Part shown: positions 41,031-42,744 of the stretch, one piece after another
Position numbering within the stretch: position 1 is the stretch's first letter
Layout of the letters: every line of letters begins with the position of its first letter
DNA from: Cocleimonas sp.
GTDB lineage: Bacteria > Pseudomonadota > Gammaproteobacteria > Thiotrichales > Thiotrichaceae
Assembly: GCA_023146675.1 (NCBI GenBank)
Contig: JAGLBQ010000172.1
Location: forward strand, 1 to 42,744
DNA length: 42,744 nt
Reading direction: 5' to 3'
Translations under genes and position numbers: made by a program
The notes under the pieces: generated by a model
Databases searched by the model: none
Told to the model about the DNA's origin: nothing
Seen by the model: the letters and a program-made list of their open reading frames with translations, nothing else

Positions 41031-41570
41031 ATGAAAAACACACAAGAATTAATCAACTATTTACAAGTAGGTCATCAAGTAAGATACCTGCATTTTTGGG
41101 GACATAAACAAAAAGGTAAAGTGATTGATAAAAGTTGTTTAAGCCAATGGTTTCCTGCCTCTTTTGTTATCAATAAAAAGATTTATAGCAGCGCAGAACA
41201 CTACATGATGATAGAAAAAGCCTCTTTATTTGATGATATGGAAAGTGTTGCTAAAATTTTCGCAGTAAATAGCCCAGCAGAAGCAAAAAAGTTGGGTCGT
41301 AAAGTGAAAAATTTCGATGCTAAACGTTGGAGTAGATACAGTATAGATGCGGTTATAGCAGGGAATATTGCTAAGTTTGGACAGAACCCAGAGTTGAAAG
41401 CATTTCTAATCAATACAGCAGATGCGGTATTAGTGGAAGCCAGTCCAAGGGATAGAATTTGGGGGATTGGTATGGGAGTGAATAATGAAAATGCCTATCA
41501 ACCAGCAAATTGGCGTGGGCGTAATTTGCTGGGCTTTGCCTTAATGCAAGCGCGTAAGGAATTAAATTGA
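41031..41570 (+). CDS. NADAR (YbiA-like) family protein
   Basis: This 179-residue protein matches the NADAR family: LHFWGH, KSCLSQWFPASFV, SAEHYMMIEKASLF, GNIAKFGQN and LVEASPRDRIWGIGMG. NADAR proteins act on ADP-ribose-linked substrates; members hydrolyse riboflavin pathway intermediates or remove ADP-ribose from guanine in DNA, including in toxin-antitoxin pairs with DarT. The ATG at 41031 has GGGAG 8 bases upstream and follows the hairpin leader; the frame is open from 40968, but the earlier start falls within the hairpin. No DarT is adjacent. The divergent NrtR-like gene supports control by NAD or ADP-ribose status. Confidence 0.9.
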   Translation: MKNTQELINYLQVGHQVRYLHFWGHKQKGKVIDKSCLSQWFPASFVINKKIYSSAEHYMMIEKASLFDDMESVAKIFAVNSPAEAKKLGRKVKNFDAKRWSRYSIDAVIAGNIAKFGQNPELKAFLINTADAVLVEASPRDRIWGIGMGVNNENAYQPANWRGRNLLGFALMQARKELN

Positions 41571-41576
41571 TACTGT

Positions 41577-42416
41577 TTATTTGGGTTTAGAAGAAGGCTT
41601 TTTAACCCGAATAACTTGCGCAATATTCCATAGATGTGGCAAATATTCAACGGCTGTTCTCAATGATTTATTGTCTTTGTCCACTTTGTGCTTGCTGTAT
41701 AAATAATGGTAGAAATTTGAAAAATTCAGCGTTATTTTCTTCCTTTTCATCTTGCGAAGCATGCGTCTTACATTTCCAGATCCCCAGTTGTAGGCAACGA
41801 TAGAAAATAGCCATGCGTCGGTTTTACTCACCTTAACAACATGACGGAAGTAAAAGTAATAGCGTTTCAAATGAATAAGCGCAATTTTTGTGCTGAGTTT
41901 ATGGCGCGAACGTAGTTTATTAATGCTGAATTTTTTTAAATAGTCAGGTGTTGTAGAGAGTTCTTTGATCTCTTTTACGATAGACGTAAGCAGTTGCCAG
42001 TAACCATAATCTTTAGATGGATCACCTGCTTTAGCTTGCCATAGTGATTCAAGATAAGGAATGAGTAGGATCATATGGGGTATATCTGCGGGAAGTTTAT
42101 AGCGCTTAACCTTTGGATAAGAGCGCTCATAAGCATCAACAAAGAGATTCTTTTTACGTTTGTTTTTCTTCCAAAAAATACGATTTCGCACGCGTTTTGT
42201 AACGGCTTTAAAATCCTTTTTTCCTTTAGATCGTAAAGACTCATTAAGAAAATAACTAAATACAATATGTGCACGCTCTGCATAGTTAGCACGGGTTGTT
42301 TTTTTGATTTCATCAGGGATTATAAAGTCCCAATCCGATTCACTTGCTGAGACTGGGTGAGTAAAAAATAGAAGGGAGATAAGTAAAAAAAAGGGAAAGA
42401 TATTGGATTTTTGCAT
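41577..42416 (-). CDS. Exported lytic-transglycosylase-like (SLT domain) protein
   Basis: This protein of about 279 residues has a signal peptide (QKSNIFPFFLLISLLFF to ASES). Its SLT-like core has the candidate catalytic Glu in LLIPYLESLWQAKA, then KDYGYWQLL in place of GLMQL, and SIVAYNWGSGNVRRM matching the AYNxG motif. It is very basic. It probably cleaves or binds peptidoglycan glycan strands in the periplasm. Translation could begin at TTG 42434 or ATG 42428, but ATG 42416 has the best spacing to GAGG and gives a clean signal peptide. The stop is only 6 bases from that of the convergent NADAR gene. Confidence 0.8.
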   Translation of the reverse strand: MQKSNIFPFFLLISLLFFTHPVSASESDWDFIIPDEIKKTTRANYAERAHIVFSYFLNESLRSKGKKDFKAVTKRVRNRIFWKKNKRKKNLFVDAYERSYPKVKRYKLPADIPHMILLIPYLESLWQAKAGDPSKDYGYWQLLTSIVKEIKELSTTPDYLKKFSINKLRSRHKLSTKIALIHLKRYYFYFRHVVKVSKTDAWLFSIVAYNWGSGNVRRMLRKMKRKKITLNFSNFYHYLYSKHKVDKDNKSLRTAVEYLPHLWNIAQVIRVKKPSSKPK

Positions 42417-42546
42417 TGTTTTTCTCATCCTCAAATGAGGAATATTAGGCTGGTTAAGTAATTAATATAACGATACTTTATTTGCTTTTTAAAATCTATA
42501 AAATGATTAACTATAGATCTATATCGAAAAAAATAGGAGAGTCAAG

Positions 42547-42741
42547 ATGAAACACACAGACAATATCAAGCATTATGATGATTTAGAGGTGCTAGCCGAA
42601 TCCTTGGGGGATTTATATTATGACAGTTTGGCAGATTTTTTAAATTTGCTCAGTGATAAAATATTGAGTGATGGGGAGGCTGATAGGCGGCGTAATCGCA
42701 CTAAACTCAGTGGGCATTTACCCTACATTCCGCACCCCTAA
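42547..42741 (+). CDS. Small acidic protein of unknown function
   Basis: This complete 64-residue ORF ends at TAA near the window edge and has a good AGGAG ribosome site about 7 bases before the ATG. The first 45 residues are predicted helical and acidic, with HYDDLEVLAESLGDLYYDSL and LADFLNLLSDKI; a basic RRRNRTK patch follows. It contains no cysteine, signal peptide or membrane span. I do not assign a family. Confidence 0.65.
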   Translation: MKHTDNIKHYDDLEVLAESLGDLYYDSLADFLNLLSDKILSDGEADRRRNRTKLSGHLPYIPHP

Positions 42742-42744
42742 AAT

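Overview
The window is a chromosomal segment around the replication origin of an AT-rich gammaproteobacterium. The evidence is the order rpmH-rnpA-yidC-mnmE on the minus strand facing dnaA-dnaN-recF-gyrB on the plus strand, a surE-pcm-yqaA-LysM cluster, RapA, SmrA-like and YqaA-type proteins. A glutathione-reductase-like enzyme that lacks the NADPH arginines, beside a peroxiredoxin-glutaredoxin hybrid, together with a DsrC/TusE protein, hints at a sulfur-oxidising lineage (Thiotrichales/Chromatiales-like). That taxonomic placement is inference. No rRNA, tRNA, CRISPR, prophage or insertion sequence was recognised.

Layout. 1-3.5 kb: BASS-type transporter, UbiA/MenA-like prenyltransferase, a DsbD_2/TauE-type membrane protein coupled to a 29-codon leader ORF, and a degenerate NtrC-type regulator. 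3.5-6.5 kb: moaC, a LysR regulator, DUF1127 and DoxX. 6.5-10.5 kb: Smr protein, then surE-pcm-yqaA-LysM lipoprotein (the nlpD position, but no M23 domain and no rpoS next to it). 10.6-16.3 kb: two zinc-amidase-fold envelope proteins flanking a single-cysteine TusE/DsrC protein, then cobQ and dacB. 16.4-20.2 kb: mnmE, yidC, rnpA, rpmH. 20.2-27.2 kb: dnaA, a well-formed oriC (DnaA boxes, C tract, CTA x5 trio tract, AT-rich stretch), dnaN, recF with a perfect parS site in its 3' end, and gyrB. 27.4-32.2 kb: DUF1287 lipoprotein, thioredoxin-like protein, a triply broken oxyR-like pseudogene, the peroxiredoxin-glutaredoxin hybrid and the reductase. 32.3-36.4 kb: rapA and a BON/OmpA-like protein. 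36.7-39.4 kb: a 53-codon small gene divergent from an ECF sigma/anti-sigma/phytase-like operon. 39.5-42.7 kb: small membrane protein, an NrtR-like regulator divergent from a NADAR (YbiA) gene across a repeat-rich operator region, a lytic transglycosylase-like protein and a small hypothetical protein.

Functional threads. Replication and segregation signals (oriC, parS) lie within 2.6 kb of each other. Envelope maintenance is over-represented: LysM lipoprotein, two amidases, DacB, DUF1287, BON/OmpA, SLT, ECF sigma/anti-sigma. A peroxide defence module (Prx-Grx plus reductase) has lost its adjacent OxyR-type regulator. The least conventional region is the NrtR-NADAR divergon at 40.1-41.6 kb, with a cluster of TGTC/GACA half-sites and a long leader hairpin.
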